This document shows positions 14,748-25,400 of a stretch of DNA of 64,000 nucleotides, in pieces. The notes below the pieces were generated by a model. That model ran no database searches. It saw only the letters and a program-made list of their open reading frames with translations, and had not been told where the DNA came from. Made by a program: the position numbers and the translations under genes. This stretch comes from Methylobacter tundripaludum (GTDB lineage: Bacteria; Pseudomonadota; Gammaproteobacteria; Methylococcales; Methylomonadaceae): positions 1-64,000 of the forward strand of contig NZ_PTIY01000005.1 in assembly GCF_002934365.1 (NCBI RefSeq), in the 5' to 3' direction. How positions within the stretch are numbered: position 1 is the stretch's first letter; the number at the start of each line of letters is the position of its first letter.

Positions 14748-16202
14748 TTACCGTATCGAGGCTTTATCGATACCACTATGAATTGTCCAACCGCCACCGA
14801 AAGCCCGGTAAAGCGACACCATCGCCACGCTGACTGCGGTTTCGGCTTTTGCACGTTCGTCGCTGACGGCCAGTTTGCTGCGCTGCGCATCCAGAACGAC
14901 CAAATAATCGCCTGCACCACGTTGATACATCGCGTCGACCAGCCGGTAAGCTTTTTCCGCCGACCCTTCCGCTTCAGTCAATTGGCTGAATCGATCCCTG
15001 GCGGAACGATGCGCGACGAAGGCGTTTTCCACGTCCTCCAGGGCTAGCAAAAAGGTAAGCTCGTAATTGGCAGCGACCTGATCCAGCCGCGCATCGGCTG
15101 CGGCAATATGGGCGCGGATGCGTCCGGCGTTGAATATCGGCGCCGAAAGCCCTGAGCCTAGCGCGTAAACGCTCTCAGCTAGACTCGGAAAACCGCCGAC
15201 CGCCAGCGCGCCGACACCACCACTGGCCGACACTACCAGCTTTGGATATAGATCGGCCCGCGCAGAACCCAGGCTGGCCGCCGCCGCACTGACTTCGGAT
15301 TGCGCCAGACGCAAATCGGGACGTTGCACCAGTAAATCGGACGGCAACAGGTTTGGCATAGTAGGCGTTGCCTTCGGCAACGGGCCGACGCCAGCCAGTC
15401 GGTTTTCTAGGTTTTCCGGCGGCTCTCCCAGCAACACGCCCAAACGATGGATCAGATTTTGCTTGGCGTTGGTCAGTACCGGTAGTGTCGCTTCCGTGCT
15501 CTGCAACAGCGTTTGCTGACGGACCATATCCGCCTCGTTAGCCAGTCCGGCTTTAAGAAATACCTGCAAAGTCCTCAATCGTTCGCGTTGCAACTCGATA
15601 TTTCTTTGCAAAATGCCGGTACGTTGCTGCACGCCGCGCAGCTCCAGATAGTTTGTCGCCACCTGAGCTAGCAGGCCGACTTGCGCCGCATGCAAGCCTT
15701 CTTGACTGCCTTCGGCTTGCGCGGCGGCGGCTTCCGCTTCCAAATGCCGGCCTCCGAACAAGTCGATTTCCCAGCGTGCCGCCAATCCGCCGCTAACGGC
15801 ATCGGCAGTGGGCGTAATCAATTTGATGCCTTGCCCGCTCGGTACGCCGACTATACGGTCTATGCGTTTTTCCCGGCCGCCGGAGAGTGAGAAATCGAGG
15901 CTGGGATACAACGCCGCTTCGGCACCGGTCACCATCGCGTTGGCTTCGCGGACGCGAGCAGTGGCGATCTTGAGGTCGTGGTTGGCGGCCAAGGCTTTGT
16001 CTATCAACTCGTTCAGCAAGGGATCGTTGAATCCTTGCCACCAAGTCTTCAGGTCCGCCGTTTCGGCGCTTTGGGCGTTGGCCGCATGTTGCCATTGCGC
16101 CGGGCTATCGATCGACACCTGATTACTGACACGGGTCGGCGTACAGGCGCTTAGCCAAGCCAAGGACATAATAGTTAGTGGTGTTAAATATCGGCTATTC
16201 AT
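14748..16202 (-). CDS. RND outer-membrane efflux lipoprotein (NodT/OprM family)
   Basis: A 484-residue TolC-like outer-membrane channel, last gene of the first RND operon. The signal peptide has lipobox LSAC (Cys at residue 20). Two repeated helical hairpin regions follow, with the family signatures DPLLNELIDKALAANHDL, LFGGRHLEAEAAAAQ, LLVQRPDLRLAQSEV and YLVVLDAQR. It should join the periplasmic adaptor and permease encoded upstream to form an envelope-spanning pump. The gene ends 60 bases from the prophage attachment site and appears intact. Confidence 0.92.
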   Translation of the reverse strand: MNSRYLTPLTIMSLAWLSACTPTRVSNQVSIDSPAQWQHAANAQSAETADLKTWWQGFNDPLLNELIDKALAANHDLKIATARVREANAMVTGAEAALYPSLDFSLSGGREKRIDRIVGVPSGQGIKLITPTADAVSGGLAARWEIDLFGGRHLEAEAAAAQAEGSQEGLHAAQVGLLAQVATNYLELRGVQQRTGILQRNIELQRERLRTLQVFLKAGLANEADMVRQQTLLQSTEATLPVLTNAKQNLIHRLGVLLGEPPENLENRLAGVGPLPKATPTMPNLLPSDLLVQRPDLRLAQSEVSAAAASLGSARADLYPKLVVSASGGVGALAVGGFPSLAESVYALGSGLSAPIFNAGRIRAHIAAADARLDQVAANYELTFLLALEDVENAFVAHRSARDRFSQLTEAEGSAEKAYRLVDAMYQRGAGDYLVVLDAQRSKLAVSDERAKAETAVSVAMVSLYRAFGGGWTIHSGIDKASIR

Positions 16203-16216
16203 TATTAGACTCCAAA

Positions 16217-19200
16217 TTAGACTCTAGGGTCAGTGAGTGCGGCATCATCCAGCAGCAAACCGGCTGGGGCCGATTCGGCATACGACTGCCCACGCTCCAC
16301 CCTGAACCACGCCGCATACAGCGCCGGCAGGAAGAACACCGTCAACGCGGTCGCCACCGTCAGCCCGCCCATGATGGCGATGGCCTGCGGACCGAAGAAA
16401 TCGTTGTGCGACAACGGGATCATCGCCAAGATGGCTGCCGCCGCAGTCAGCATGATCGGCCGGAAACGCCGCACCGTCGATTCGACGATGGCCGACCAGG
16501 TGTCGAGTCCCGACTGTTCGTCCTGATCGATCTGATCCACCAGAATCACCGAGTTGCGCATGATCATGCCGGCCAGCGCCAGGATGCCGAGCAAGGCCAC
16601 GAAACCGAACGGCGCTCCGAACAACAGCAAGGCGAAGGCTGCGCCGATCACGCCCAGCGGCGCGGTGCTGAACACCATGAAAGTCCTGGACAAATTCTGC
16701 AACTGCATCATCAACAAGATCAGCGTGACGATCAGCACCAGCGGAATCCAGACCAGGATAGATTTTTGCGCGGTCACCGCGTCTTCCTTGGAGCCGCCGG
16801 TTTCCAGAAAATAGCCGGCCGGCAGGCTATCCTGAATCGGTTTAAGTTTAGGGATGATTTCCGCCGCCACGTCCGGGGCCATCTTGCCGTCGGCCACGTC
16901 GGCACGTACCGAGATGGACGGGAAGCGGTTGCGCCGCCAACGCACGCCGTCCTCGAACACGGTTTCGAACTTGACGAACTGCGATAGCGATACCGACTTG
17001 CCATTAGCCGTGCGAACCGCGACGTCCGGCAGTTCGTCGGCGGCGGTGCGCAATTCGGGACTGGCCCGCCAAACGATGTCGATCAATTTATCCTGCTCGC
17101 GCAATTGCCCGACCGGGATGCCGGTGTAATGCGCCTGCAAGGCTTGCGACAAGCTGGCCGTCGAAACGCCGAGGGCGCGTGCCTTGTCCTGATCCAAAGC
17201 CAGGCGGAACGAAGGCATGCGGTCATGCCAGTCGTCGTTGACATCCACAGTGCCGGGATGGTCGCGTACAACCTCGGCTACCCGGTCGGCAATGCCGCGC
17301 ACGATGTTGGGGTTTTCGCCGAGCACCCTGAATACCAACGGATAATCCATCGGTGGCCCGACATTCAGGCGCTTCACCCGGCCGCGGACATTCGGGAAAT
17401 CCGTCGCAAGAATCTGCCGGACGTGCTGCATCACCCGTTCGCGCGCCCTATTATCCTTAGTCATCACCACCAATTCGGCCAGATTGGTATTCGCCAGTTG
17501 CTGCACGATCAACATGAAAAACCTCGGCGTGCCGTTGCCGATATAGCTGGCAACATGTTCCACGTCCTCGTCCTTAGCCAGTAAAGCCTCCATGCGGCTG
17601 GCGGCGGCTTCGGTTTGTTCGAAGGAACTTCCCTCCGGTAGCCACAGGTCGACGATGACTTCCGGCCGGTTGGATAGTGGGAAGAACTGTTCGGGGACAT
17701 GGGCTAAAGCCACCACACCGAGACCGAACAACGCCAGCGTGGCGATAATGACTTTCTTGCGGTGCGCCACGCAGGCATCCACCCAACGGCGCAAGCGGGT
17801 GTAGAACGGCGTGTCGAACAGGTCGTGGACCGGGCCATCGGCATTGGTATGCACCTTGAGTATCAAAAATCCTAAATACGGGGTGAACACCACCGCGCCT
17901 ATCCACGACAGTATCAGCGAAATGCCCACCACCTGAAAAATCGCCACGGTATATTCACCGGCCGAGGATTGGGCCAAACCCACCGGCAAGAAACCGGCGA
18001 TGGTGATTAAAGTGCCGGTCAGCATCGGAAAGGCCGTGGCACGATAGGCATACGTCGCGGCGCGCATTCGGTCCCAGCCTTCTTCCAGCTTGCGGGCCAT
18101 CATCTCGACGGCAATCATCGCATCGTCCACCAGCAGGCCCAGCGCCAGAATCAAAGCGCCCAATGAAATCCGTTGCAGATCAATGCCGCACAGCAGCATG
18201 ACCCACAAGGTGGCAGCCAGCACCAGTGGCACGGTCAGCGCCACCACGGACCCGGTGCGCCAGCCCAGACTCAAAAAGCTCACCACCAACACGGTGGCCA
18301 GGGCTTCGAAGAAGGTACGGCCGAATTCCGCCATCTGATTTTTAACCACCTGCCCTTGATTGGCGACCGGCTCCACGTCCAAACCGATCGGCAACTCAGT
18401 TGTGACACGGGTCAGCGTCTCGTCCAAGGCTTTTTCCAGGTCGATGACATTGCCTTTCTTGTTCATCGTCACACCCAGACCAAGCGCCTGCTTGCCGTTG
18501 AAACGCATCTTAAATTCCGCAGGATCGACATAGCCGCGCGTCACCTTGGCAAAATCGCCGACCTTGAAAGTTCGATTTTCGATGCGTACCGCCAGATTGG
18601 CAACACTATCCACCGAGTCGAAAGAGCCGGTCAGGCGTATCGGTAGATTGCGCTGCGCGGAAAATACCGTGCCAGCCGGTGCCATGCCGTTCTGCGCCTG
18701 CAAGGCTTGGGCAACCGCCGAAGCATCCAGGCCCAGTTCGGCCAGCTGCTTGTCGGAAAATCCGACGAAAATCTTTTCGTCCTGAACGCCGATCAGGTCG
18801 ATCTTTTCGACATCTTTGACCCGCAACAGCTGTTGGCGAACCGAATCGGCAGCCAATTTCAGATCGGCATAATTAAAGCCCTCGCCGGAAAAGGCGTAGA
18901 TCAGGCTATAGGTATCGCCGAATTCGTCGTTGAAAAACGGCCCGATGCTGCCGGGCGGCAACGTCATGCGGATATCGTCGACTTTTTTACGCACTTGATA
19001 CCAAAGCTCGGGAATGTCCTTGGGCCGTGTATCTTCGCGCGGCGTCACGAAAATGACCGATTCGCCGGGTTTGGAGTAACTGCGCAGATAATCCAGGTTA
19101 GGCAACTCCTGGATTTTCTTTTCCAGCCTATCGGTCAACTGCCGTTCCACTTCCAGCGCGGTGGCTCCGGGATAAAGGGTTTTGACGACCATGATTCGGA

Positions 19201-19333
19201 ACGTGAACGGCGGATCTTCCTGCTGGCCCAGCCGGTAATAAGCGAATAGGCCGCCAAGCACTACCAGTGCGATCATAAAACCGGTAAAGGAGCGATGTTT
19301 AAGGACCCATTCGCTGAGATTAAATGCTTTCAT
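16217..19333 (-). CDS. RND efflux permease (AcrB superfamily)
   Basis: A 1038-residue inner-membrane proton-driven pump with twelve expected membrane segments and two large periplasmic loops. The TM4 proton-relay Asp pair is visible in LGLLVDDAMIAVEMM. The N-terminus (WVLKHRSFTGFMIALVVLGG) and the sequence QQEDPPFTFRIMVVKT resemble the TriC-type branch of pumps. It overlaps the adaptor gene by 4 bases and is 14 bases before the outer-membrane gene. Substrates cannot be read from sequence. Confidence 0.93.
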   Translation of the reverse strand: MKAFNLSEWVLKHRSFTGFMIALVVLGGLFAYYRLGQQEDPPFTFRIMVVKTLYPGATALEVERQLTDRLEKKIQELPNLDYLRSYSKPGESVIFVTPREDTRPKDIPELWYQVRKKVDDIRMTLPPGSIGPFFNDEFGDTYSLIYAFSGEGFNYADLKLAADSVRQQLLRVKDVEKIDLIGVQDEKIFVGFSDKQLAELGLDASAVAQALQAQNGMAPAGTVFSAQRNLPIRLTGSFDSVDSVANLAVRIENRTFKVGDFAKVTRGYVDPAEFKMRFNGKQALGLGVTMNKKGNVIDLEKALDETLTRVTTELPIGLDVEPVANQGQVVKNQMAEFGRTFFEALATVLVVSFLSLGWRTGSVVALTVPLVLAATLWVMLLCGIDLQRISLGALILALGLLVDDAMIAVEMMARKLEEGWDRMRAATYAYRATAFPMLTGTLITIAGFLPVGLAQSSAGEYTVAIFQVVGISLILSWIGAVVFTPYLGFLILKVHTNADGPVHDLFDTPFYTRLRRWVDACVAHRKKVIIATLALFGLGVVALAHVPEQFFPLSNRPEVIVDLWLPEGSSFEQTEAAASRMEALLAKDEDVEHVASYIGNGTPRFFMLIVQQLANTNLAELVVMTKDNRARERVMQHVRQILATDFPNVRGRVKRLNVGPPMDYPLVFRVLGENPNIVRGIADRVAEVVRDHPGTVDVNDDWHDRMPSFRLALDQDKARALGVSTASLSQALQAHYTGIPVGQLREQDKLIDIVWRASPELRTAADELPDVAVRTANGKSVSLSQFVKFETVFEDGVRWRRNRFPSISVRADVADGKMAPDVAAEIIPKLKPIQDSLPAGYFLETGGSKEDAVTAQKSILVWIPLVLIVTLILLMMQLQNLSRTFMVFSTAPLGVIGAAFALLLFGAPFGFVALLGILALAGMIMRNSVILVDQIDQDEQSGLDTWSAIVESTVRRFRPIMLTAAAAILAMIPLSHNDFFGPQAIAIMGGLTVATALTVFFLPALYAAWFRVERGQSYAESAPAGLLLDDAALTDPRV

Positions 19334-20508
19334 GGCTGCCCCTCGCCGCCGCGATTCTTAGGTAATCCCGGTTCTTCCGGCAAGCGGACAGCCTGCCCCT
19401 CGGCGAGGCGCTGAACGCCGGCGCTGACCAGTAATTGGCCGGCGGCAAGTCCCTCAACGGCAATGCGTTCGCCATCCAGCGTTTCGCCCAACCGAACCGG
19501 CATGGATTTGACCGTGGCAGCCTGCTCGTCAACCAGCCAGACCGAGGGATGATCGGGCTGGTTTTGCAGGGTATAGACGGCGGAAAGCGGGATGGCGATG
19601 CGGGAAGCGGTGTTCGCTGCTATATGAACGGTCGCCGTCATGCCTAATTGCGCGGCGTCCATGCCTTCGAGCAAGGTCGCCTTGACACGATAGGTGCGGC
19701 TGGCCGGATCGGCTGCCGAGGCGATCTCGCGAATTTTTGCCTTGAGTAGCCGTTCGTCGTCGGACCATAAAGACACGCTAACGGCTTGTTGGCGCTGGAT
19801 TTCCGGCAGGCGATGCTCGGGTACGTCGAAATGGATTTCCTTTTCGTCGAGCTGGGCCAGAGTAACCACAGTCTGGCCGGCAGCCAGCACCTGCCCTGCC
19901 TCGACTTCCAACGCCGTAACGACGCCGTCGCGGTCGGCATGCAGCTCGGTGTAAGTCAGTTGGTTAAGCGCTTGGGCCAATTGCGCCTCCAGCGCCGCCG
20001 TCCGCTCCCGCGCCGTGGTATAAGCGGTCTCATGCCGCTCGAACTCCGGCGGACTGATGACTTGCTGTGTCAGCAGCTCGCGGTATCTCGCCAGATCGTC
20101 GTGCAGGAAATTGCTGTCGGCCTGTGCGGAAGCCAGTTGGGCCTTAAGGCTTTGAGCGGCAAGGCGGTAATCGTTGCCGTCCAATATCGCCAAAAGCTGG
20201 CCTTTGCGCACCTGGTCGCCAACGTCTACTTTCCGCTCCAGCAGTTTACCGGCCACCCGAAAGGATAACGGCGTCTCGATTCTCGCCCTGATTTCCCCGG
20301 CGAAATGCTTAGTGCCAGAGGCGGCCGGTTCTCCGACTCGAAATACTTTGACCGGGCGGGAAACCGCTTGCGTTTGTCTGTCCTTATCGCTGCATCCGAC
20401 GCTTATCGTCAGCGGCAGCAACCCTGCCAGCAGCCAGCCTTTGATTGCGAACCGGAATTGAAGCCGGCCACAGGTGGCGGACATTAATGGAGTTTTGTGT
20501 TTCGGCAT
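19330..20508 (-). CDS. RND periplasmic adaptor lipoprotein (HlyD/AcrA family)
   Basis: About 392 residues from the ATG at 20508, which has a GAAGGAAGAA site; the frame extends to 20547. Lipobox TISVGC, then the biotinyl-lipoyl half motif DVGDQVRKGQLLAIL, a long coiled coil (LTQQVISPPEFERHETAYT), the second half (VEAGQVLAAGQTVVTL), and beta-barrel and membrane-proximal domains. It links the permease to the outer-membrane channel. First gene of the three-gene operon; the operon's own regulator is not obvious, although an HxlR gene lies upstream beyond the SDR gene. Confidence 0.92.
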   Translation of the reverse strand: MPKHKTPLMSATCGRLQFRFAIKGWLLAGLLPLTISVGCSDKDRQTQAVSRPVKVFRVGEPAASGTKHFAGEIRARIETPLSFRVAGKLLERKVDVGDQVRKGQLLAILDGNDYRLAAQSLKAQLASAQADSNFLHDDLARYRELLTQQVISPPEFERHETAYTTARERTAALEAQLAQALNQLTYTELHADRDGVVTALEVEAGQVLAAGQTVVTLAQLDEKEIHFDVPEHRLPEIQRQQAVSVSLWSDDERLLKAKIREIASAADPASRTYRVKATLLEGMDAAQLGMTATVHIAANTASRIAIPLSAVYTLQNQPDHPSVWLVDEQAATVKSMPVRLGETLDGERIAVEGLAAGQLLVSAGVQRLAEGQAVRLPEEPGLPKNRGGEGQP

Positions 20509-20547
20509 TTTGCTTCTTCCTTCGGTAGCCGTGCTATAAATCTTCAA

Positions 20548-20710
20548 CGGGAGTGCAAGCTTTGCTTGCGCTTGCAGGCGAAGCTTCCGCTCCTCGGCAA
20601 CTGCTCCTGCGTTGCTCTACCTCCTGCATCCATGCAGTCGTGCTCGCGCCCCTCGCCTGCGTCCATGCAGGCGAAGCCTGCACACTCCAGTCATGGGCTA
20701 TTTTGGCCAC
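20548..20710. repeat. Intergenic repeat region between the SDR gene and the efflux operon
   Basis: Short imperfect palindromes of GCAAGC, GCCTGC and CATGCAGG type. The segment from about 20595 to 20650 (CGGCAACTGCTCCTGCG, then CTGCATCCATGCAG) is closely matched at about 62615-62665. Frames across it are not credible genes. Confidence 0.6.
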
Positions 20711-21523
20711 TCAGGCCGGCAAATTATTGATCTTGCGCAGGTTCTTATCGACGATGCTTTCGGGTAGGAATCGGCGCATAAAGCTGATCTGATGCGCTAA
20801 TTTTCCGGCGGCGTAACGCCTTCTGGGGGCTGCGGCGGTCGCTGCTTTCAACACTCTAACTGCCACCACTTCCGGGGCATCGCCTGCATTCACCCCATTC
20901 CGCATGAACACTTCCATGCCAGCACGCACCGAGTCATAGACCGCAAGCGGCTGATCAGGCCTTGTTATGCTTGCTTCGAACGAGGTCCGGGTAAATCCTG
21001 GCTCAACCAGCACCACCCGGATGCCGAAGGTGCGCAGTTCGTGGTCGAGCGATTCCGAATAGCCTTCAACCGCATGCTTGGTCGCGACATAGAGCGCGTT
21101 GTAAGGCGATGGGATCAGCCCAAGGACCGAGCTGATATTGACGATTCTGCCTCTTCTTTGGCTGCGCATGGTCGGCAACACGGCGTTGGTCACGCGGGTG
21201 ATGCCGAACACGTTCACATCGAACATGGCTTGGGCCTGCGCGGTGGATGACTCTTCCGCCCCGCCGAGAAGGCCGATGCCGGCATTGTTAACCAGCAAGT
21301 CGATGCGCCCAGCCTGTTTCAAGACCTCGGCTACCGCGCTCTTTACCGACACTTCGTCGGTTACGTCGCAGCTCAGCATCGTGATACCATCGGCACTTGC
21401 TACCGCCCTGCGACTGGTTCCGAATACGCGGTAACCCGCTTGCTGAAGTGCCTTGGCCGTTGCCAGTCCAATGCCTGAAGAGGCACCTGTAATCAGGGCT
21501 ACACCAATTTCTTTATTGCTCAT
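20711..21523 (-). CDS. Short-chain dehydrogenase/reductase
   Basis: A 270-residue classical SDR. The cofactor-binding TGASSGIG lies near the N-terminus, NNAG in the middle, and the catalytic Ser (ISSVLGL) and Tyr-x3-Lys (YVATK) follow. Arg after the first strand (GTSRRA) suggests NADP(H). The substrate is unknown. It is divergent from an HxlR regulator, a pairing common for redox- or electrophile-responsive reductases; that regulator probably controls it. Confidence 0.9.
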   Translation of the reverse strand: MSNKEIGVALITGASSGIGLATAKALQQAGYRVFGTSRRAVASADGITMLSCDVTDEVSVKSAVAEVLKQAGRIDLLVNNAGIGLLGGAEESSTAQAQAMFDVNVFGITRVTNAVLPTMRSQRRGRIVNISSVLGLIPSPYNALYVATKHAVEGYSESLDHELRTFGIRVVLVEPGFTRTSFEASITRPDQPLAVYDSVRAGMEVFMRNGVNAGDAPEVVAVRVLKAATAAAPRRRYAAGKLAHQISFMRRFLPESIVDKNLRKINNLPA

Positions 21524-21555
21524 GTCAAATCTCCTTGGGGGTGGATAGTCTACCG

Positions 21556-21609
21556 ACTAAGTGTTACTATCATTTCGAAACCAATGTTACTATCAATTTG
21601 ATACTAAGT
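21556..21609. promoter_or_regulatory. Divergent promoter/operator region of the SDR-HxlR pair
   Basis: GTTACTATCA occurs twice (21563-21572 and 21586-21595), 23 bp apart, flanked by ACTAAGT at 21556-21562 and 21603-21609. Direct repeats in the 101-bp divergent region are likely regulator-binding sites. Confidence 0.5.
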
Positions 21610-21624
21610 CACTACTAAAAGAGT

Positions 21625-22068
21625 ATGAACGATAAAAATATTTGCGATGACCCTTGCCCAATCGCGCGCAGCCTGGCTTTCCTGGGCGATGCGTGGAGCT
21701 TATTGATTCTGCGGGACGCACATTTGGGCCTCACTCGCTTCGACCAGTTTCGGAAAAGTCTCGGCATCGCGCCGACGATCCTGACCCGGCGGCTGGCTAT
21801 GTTGACGGAGGAAGGAATGCTGGAAAAACGGCTCTACTCGGAGCGCCCTCCGCGAGAGGAGTATGTGTTGACTGCCGCCGGCCGCGACTTTCTGCCGGTG
21901 CTCGTCATGATTGGCGCCTGGGGGCACCAGTATCGCGGTGGTGGCCGGTTGGTGCGCATCCAGGATGCTGAAACGGGAGAGGAAATTAAACCGGTGGCCA
22001 TCGACGAGGTCACAGGGGCAAAGATCGGGACTCGCCCGCTACGCTTTGTCCTGCCGGATGGCGGCTGA
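21625..22068 (+). CDS. HxlR-family transcription regulator
   Basis: A 147-residue winged-helix protein. The conserved early Cys (CPIARSLAFLGDAWSLLIL) and the HxlR core (LTRFDQFRKSLGIAPTILTRRL, then LTEEGMLEKRLYSERPPREEY) are clear. HxlR proteins are dimeric repressors or activators, many sensing electrophiles or oxidants through that Cys. It probably controls the divergent SDR gene and perhaps the efflux operon beyond it. About 340 bp after it (22069-22405) holds no gene or clear repeat. Confidence 0.9.
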   Translation: MNDKNICDDPCPIARSLAFLGDAWSLLILRDAHLGLTRFDQFRKSLGIAPTILTRRLAMLTEEGMLEKRLYSERPPREEYVLTAAGRDFLPVLVMIGAWGHQYRGGGRLVRIQDAETGEEIKPVAIDEVTGAKIGTRPLRFVLPDGG

Positions 22069-22405
22069 TGACATGACTGCTTGCTCTACCCTTATTAATG
22101 AAGAACTAAGCATGAGTTTTGCAACCGAGATAATCTACTTTTTATTCAATGTGTTATTGAATATATTGTTGATGAATTTAAAATAGATATTTCGACTGCA
22201 AACCAGTGATACCCAGAGTAACAGAGGGATAGCGGGATAGCGGGACAACCGGGGAGTCGCTATTTTTGCGAAAGCTTTTATGCGCATCCCTGCACAACAA
22301 GCGGCAAAAACTACGCGACCGCTCATGCCTGTGGCGGCCCCAGCCGTCCTGCTTCATACAGGCTGAACATTATATCAATGCGCTCTAAATCAGTAGCTCA
22401 AAACT

Positions 22406-25400
22406 TCAAAATCCTGCATCGGATGGCTTGGCGCCGGCATAGCGCCGCCAAAACATCTTGATCCAAGTATTGAAATCATCCAAATAGGTATAAGCCACCG
22501 GGATCACCAACAAGCTCAGAAAAGTTGAGGTCACCAGGCCGCCGATTACGGCGACCGCCATAGGGCTGCGGAAAGATGTATCCGCATTTCCCGCGCCGAT
22601 CGCAATCGGCAACATGCCGGCTCCCATCGCAATGGTGGTCATCACGATAGGACGGGCGCGTTTCCGGCAGGAGTCCAGCAGCGCGTCCATTCGCGACATG
22701 CCATGATCCCGCCGTGCAACAATGGCATACTCGACCAGCAATATGGAGTTTTTGGTGGCAATGCCCATCAGCATAATCAGGCCTATCAGGGATGGCATGG
22801 AAAATGCTTTTCCGGTCAATAGCAGCGCGACAAAACCGCCGCCGAAAGAAAGCGGCAACGCCGCCAAGATGGTGATCGGCTGCAAAAACTCTTTGAACAG
22901 CAGTACCAGTACGATGAATATGCACAACACGCCGGTGAGCATGGCAAGGCCGAAACTGGCGAAAAGCTCAGACATCATTTCGGCGTCACCGATATTGATC
23001 CGCTTTACTCCGGCCGGCAGATTGCTGATGCTCGGCAAGTTTTGCACTGCTGAAGTCACATCCCCTAACGGCAAACCGGATAGCTCAACTTCAAAATTAA
23101 TATTACGCGAGCGATCATAACGATCGATGACTGCGGGCCCGCTGGAAAGCTCCAGATTGGCCACTTGGCTTACCATCACTGCCCCGGAGCCAGCTTTGCC
23201 GGATGGAACTGCAAGCCGTTCCAACACCGACAGATCGCTTCGCCCATCCGCGGACAGTTTCACTACCACCGGCACCTGACGTTGGGCCAGATTGAGTTTG
23301 GGCAAAGACCAGTCGTAATCCCCTAACGTGGCGATACGCAGGGTTTCTGCGATAGCCGCAGTGGTGACGCCCAGATCGGCTGCACGGGCAAAATCGGTTC
23401 GTACCGCAATTTCCGGCCTTACCAGCGACGCACTGGATGCGATGCTGCCGAGTCCCGGGATGGTCCGAAGATCACGCTCCACGTTACGGGCGGCGGCGCT
23501 TAACGCCTGCGGATCGTCGCCGCTGAGCACCAAGACGTATTTCTCGCCCGAGCTGCCCAGCCCCACTTTGGTGCGCACACCGGGCAGGTTTTGCAGCGCC
23601 TGCCGGATGTTTTGCTCGATGACTTGCTTAAGCACGGGCCGATCTTGCCGGTTAGCCAGCGTAATTGTCAACGTGGCTTTACGCACTTCACCGCTTTGAG
23701 AGCCTGCAAAAGGGTCGCCGCCGGCTGAACCGCTGCCGATGGTGGTGTAAACCGAGTTCACATAAGGTACGTTTGCCACCAGTTGGCGGGCGGCTTCCGC
23801 CGAAGCCTGGGTTTGGGCAAGACTGGCGCCGGGCGATAATTCGACGAAAACCTGGGTCTGCGGATTGTCATCCGGCGGTATGAATCCCGTGGGCAGCAAT
23901 GGAATCAGAAACAATGAGCCGATAAAAAATATCGCAGCCGCCGCTATCGTGGTCAGGCGATGGGTCAAACACCAGGCCGCCAGTTTCATATAGTTTTGCA
24001 TGATCCGCCCTTCGGCTGGCTCGGAGTGGCCGCTGTCTTTCAACATATAAGCGGCCATCATCGGCGTCAACATCCGCGCCACCACCAACGAAGCCAAAAC
24101 GGCCAGCGCCGCCGTCCAGCCGAATTGCTTGAAGAAGCGCCCGGCAATCCCGCTCATGAAAGCCGTGGGCAGGAATACTGCAACCAGGGCGAACGTGGTA
24201 GCGACCACCGCCAAACCGATTTCGTCCGCGGCCTCCATCGCAGCCTGATAAGGTGTTTTACCCATGTGCAAATGGCGCACGATGTTTTCCACTTCGACGA
24301 TCGCATCATCGACCAGAATGCCGACCACCAACGATAACGCCAACAAGGTGACCCCGTTCAGGGAAAAGCCCAAATAGTCCATGCCTAAAAAAGCCGGGAT
24401 TATTGATAGCGGCAGGGCGACAGCGGAGATGAAGGTCGCCCGCCAATCCTTTAAAAACAGCCATACGACCAACACGGCGAGCAAGGCGCCTTCATAAAGC
24501 ATGGTCATGGAATTCTGGAATTCTTCCTGCACCGGGGTGACAAAATTGAACGCTTCGGTAAATTCTATATCCGGGTTGGACATGCGCAATTCCGCTAACG
24601 CTTTTTGCACGCCGGCGCCAACCTCCACGTCGCTGGCGCCGCGGCTGCGAGTGACTTCAAATCCCACCACCGGCTTGCCGTTGAGCAAAGCCAGAGCGCG
24701 AGGTTCAGCTACGGTATCGTCAATCGTAGCGACCTGGTCGAGCCGAATGTGGCGGCCGTCCGCTAAAGAAAGTTGCAGCGGACGGAGTTCTTCTACTGAA
24801 GCAACGTTGGCCAAGGCACGCACCGGCTGCTCGCCGCTGCCCAGATTGGTGCGTCCGCCGGCGCTTTCTCTTTGTATCGCGCGCAACTGCCGGGAAATAT
24901 CGGCAGCCGTCGCACCCAGCGATTGCAGCTTGACCGGATCCAGAGCAATGGTCACTTCCCTGCTGACGCCGCCAACCCGGCTAACCTGGCCCACGCCACG
25001 CACACTGAGCAGTTTTTTGGCGACGGTATCCTCGACAAACCAGGACAGCGCTTCATCATCGCGCTGCGTGGAAGCGACCGTAATGGCCAAGATCGGCGAG
25101 CTCGCCAGATCCAGTTTGTTGACGACAGGATCGCGAAGATCGCCCGGCAAGTCGGTGCGTACTTTGGTAACGGCGGAGCGTACATCGTCTACCGCTTCCT
25201 GTACCGGCTTTTCCAGTCGAAACTCGACAGTAATGGTGACGCTGCCGTCCTGTATTTTGGTCGTGATGTGCTTTAGGCCCTGCAAGGTAGCGATAGCGTT
25301 TTCGATTTTACGCGCCACCTCGGTTTCCAGTTGAGCGGGCGAGGCGCCGGGTAATGATGCTGAGACCGTTACCGTGGGCAGATCCAGATCCGGCATGTTC

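Noticed and set aside
16178-16987. 269-residue plus-strand frame over the RND permease
   Set aside because: It is antisense to a well-supported permease, rich in Arg, Gln and His as is typical of shadow frames.
20497-20792. Cys/Ala-rich plus-strand frames between the SDR and adaptor genes
   Set aside because: They are translations of the palindromic repeat region.
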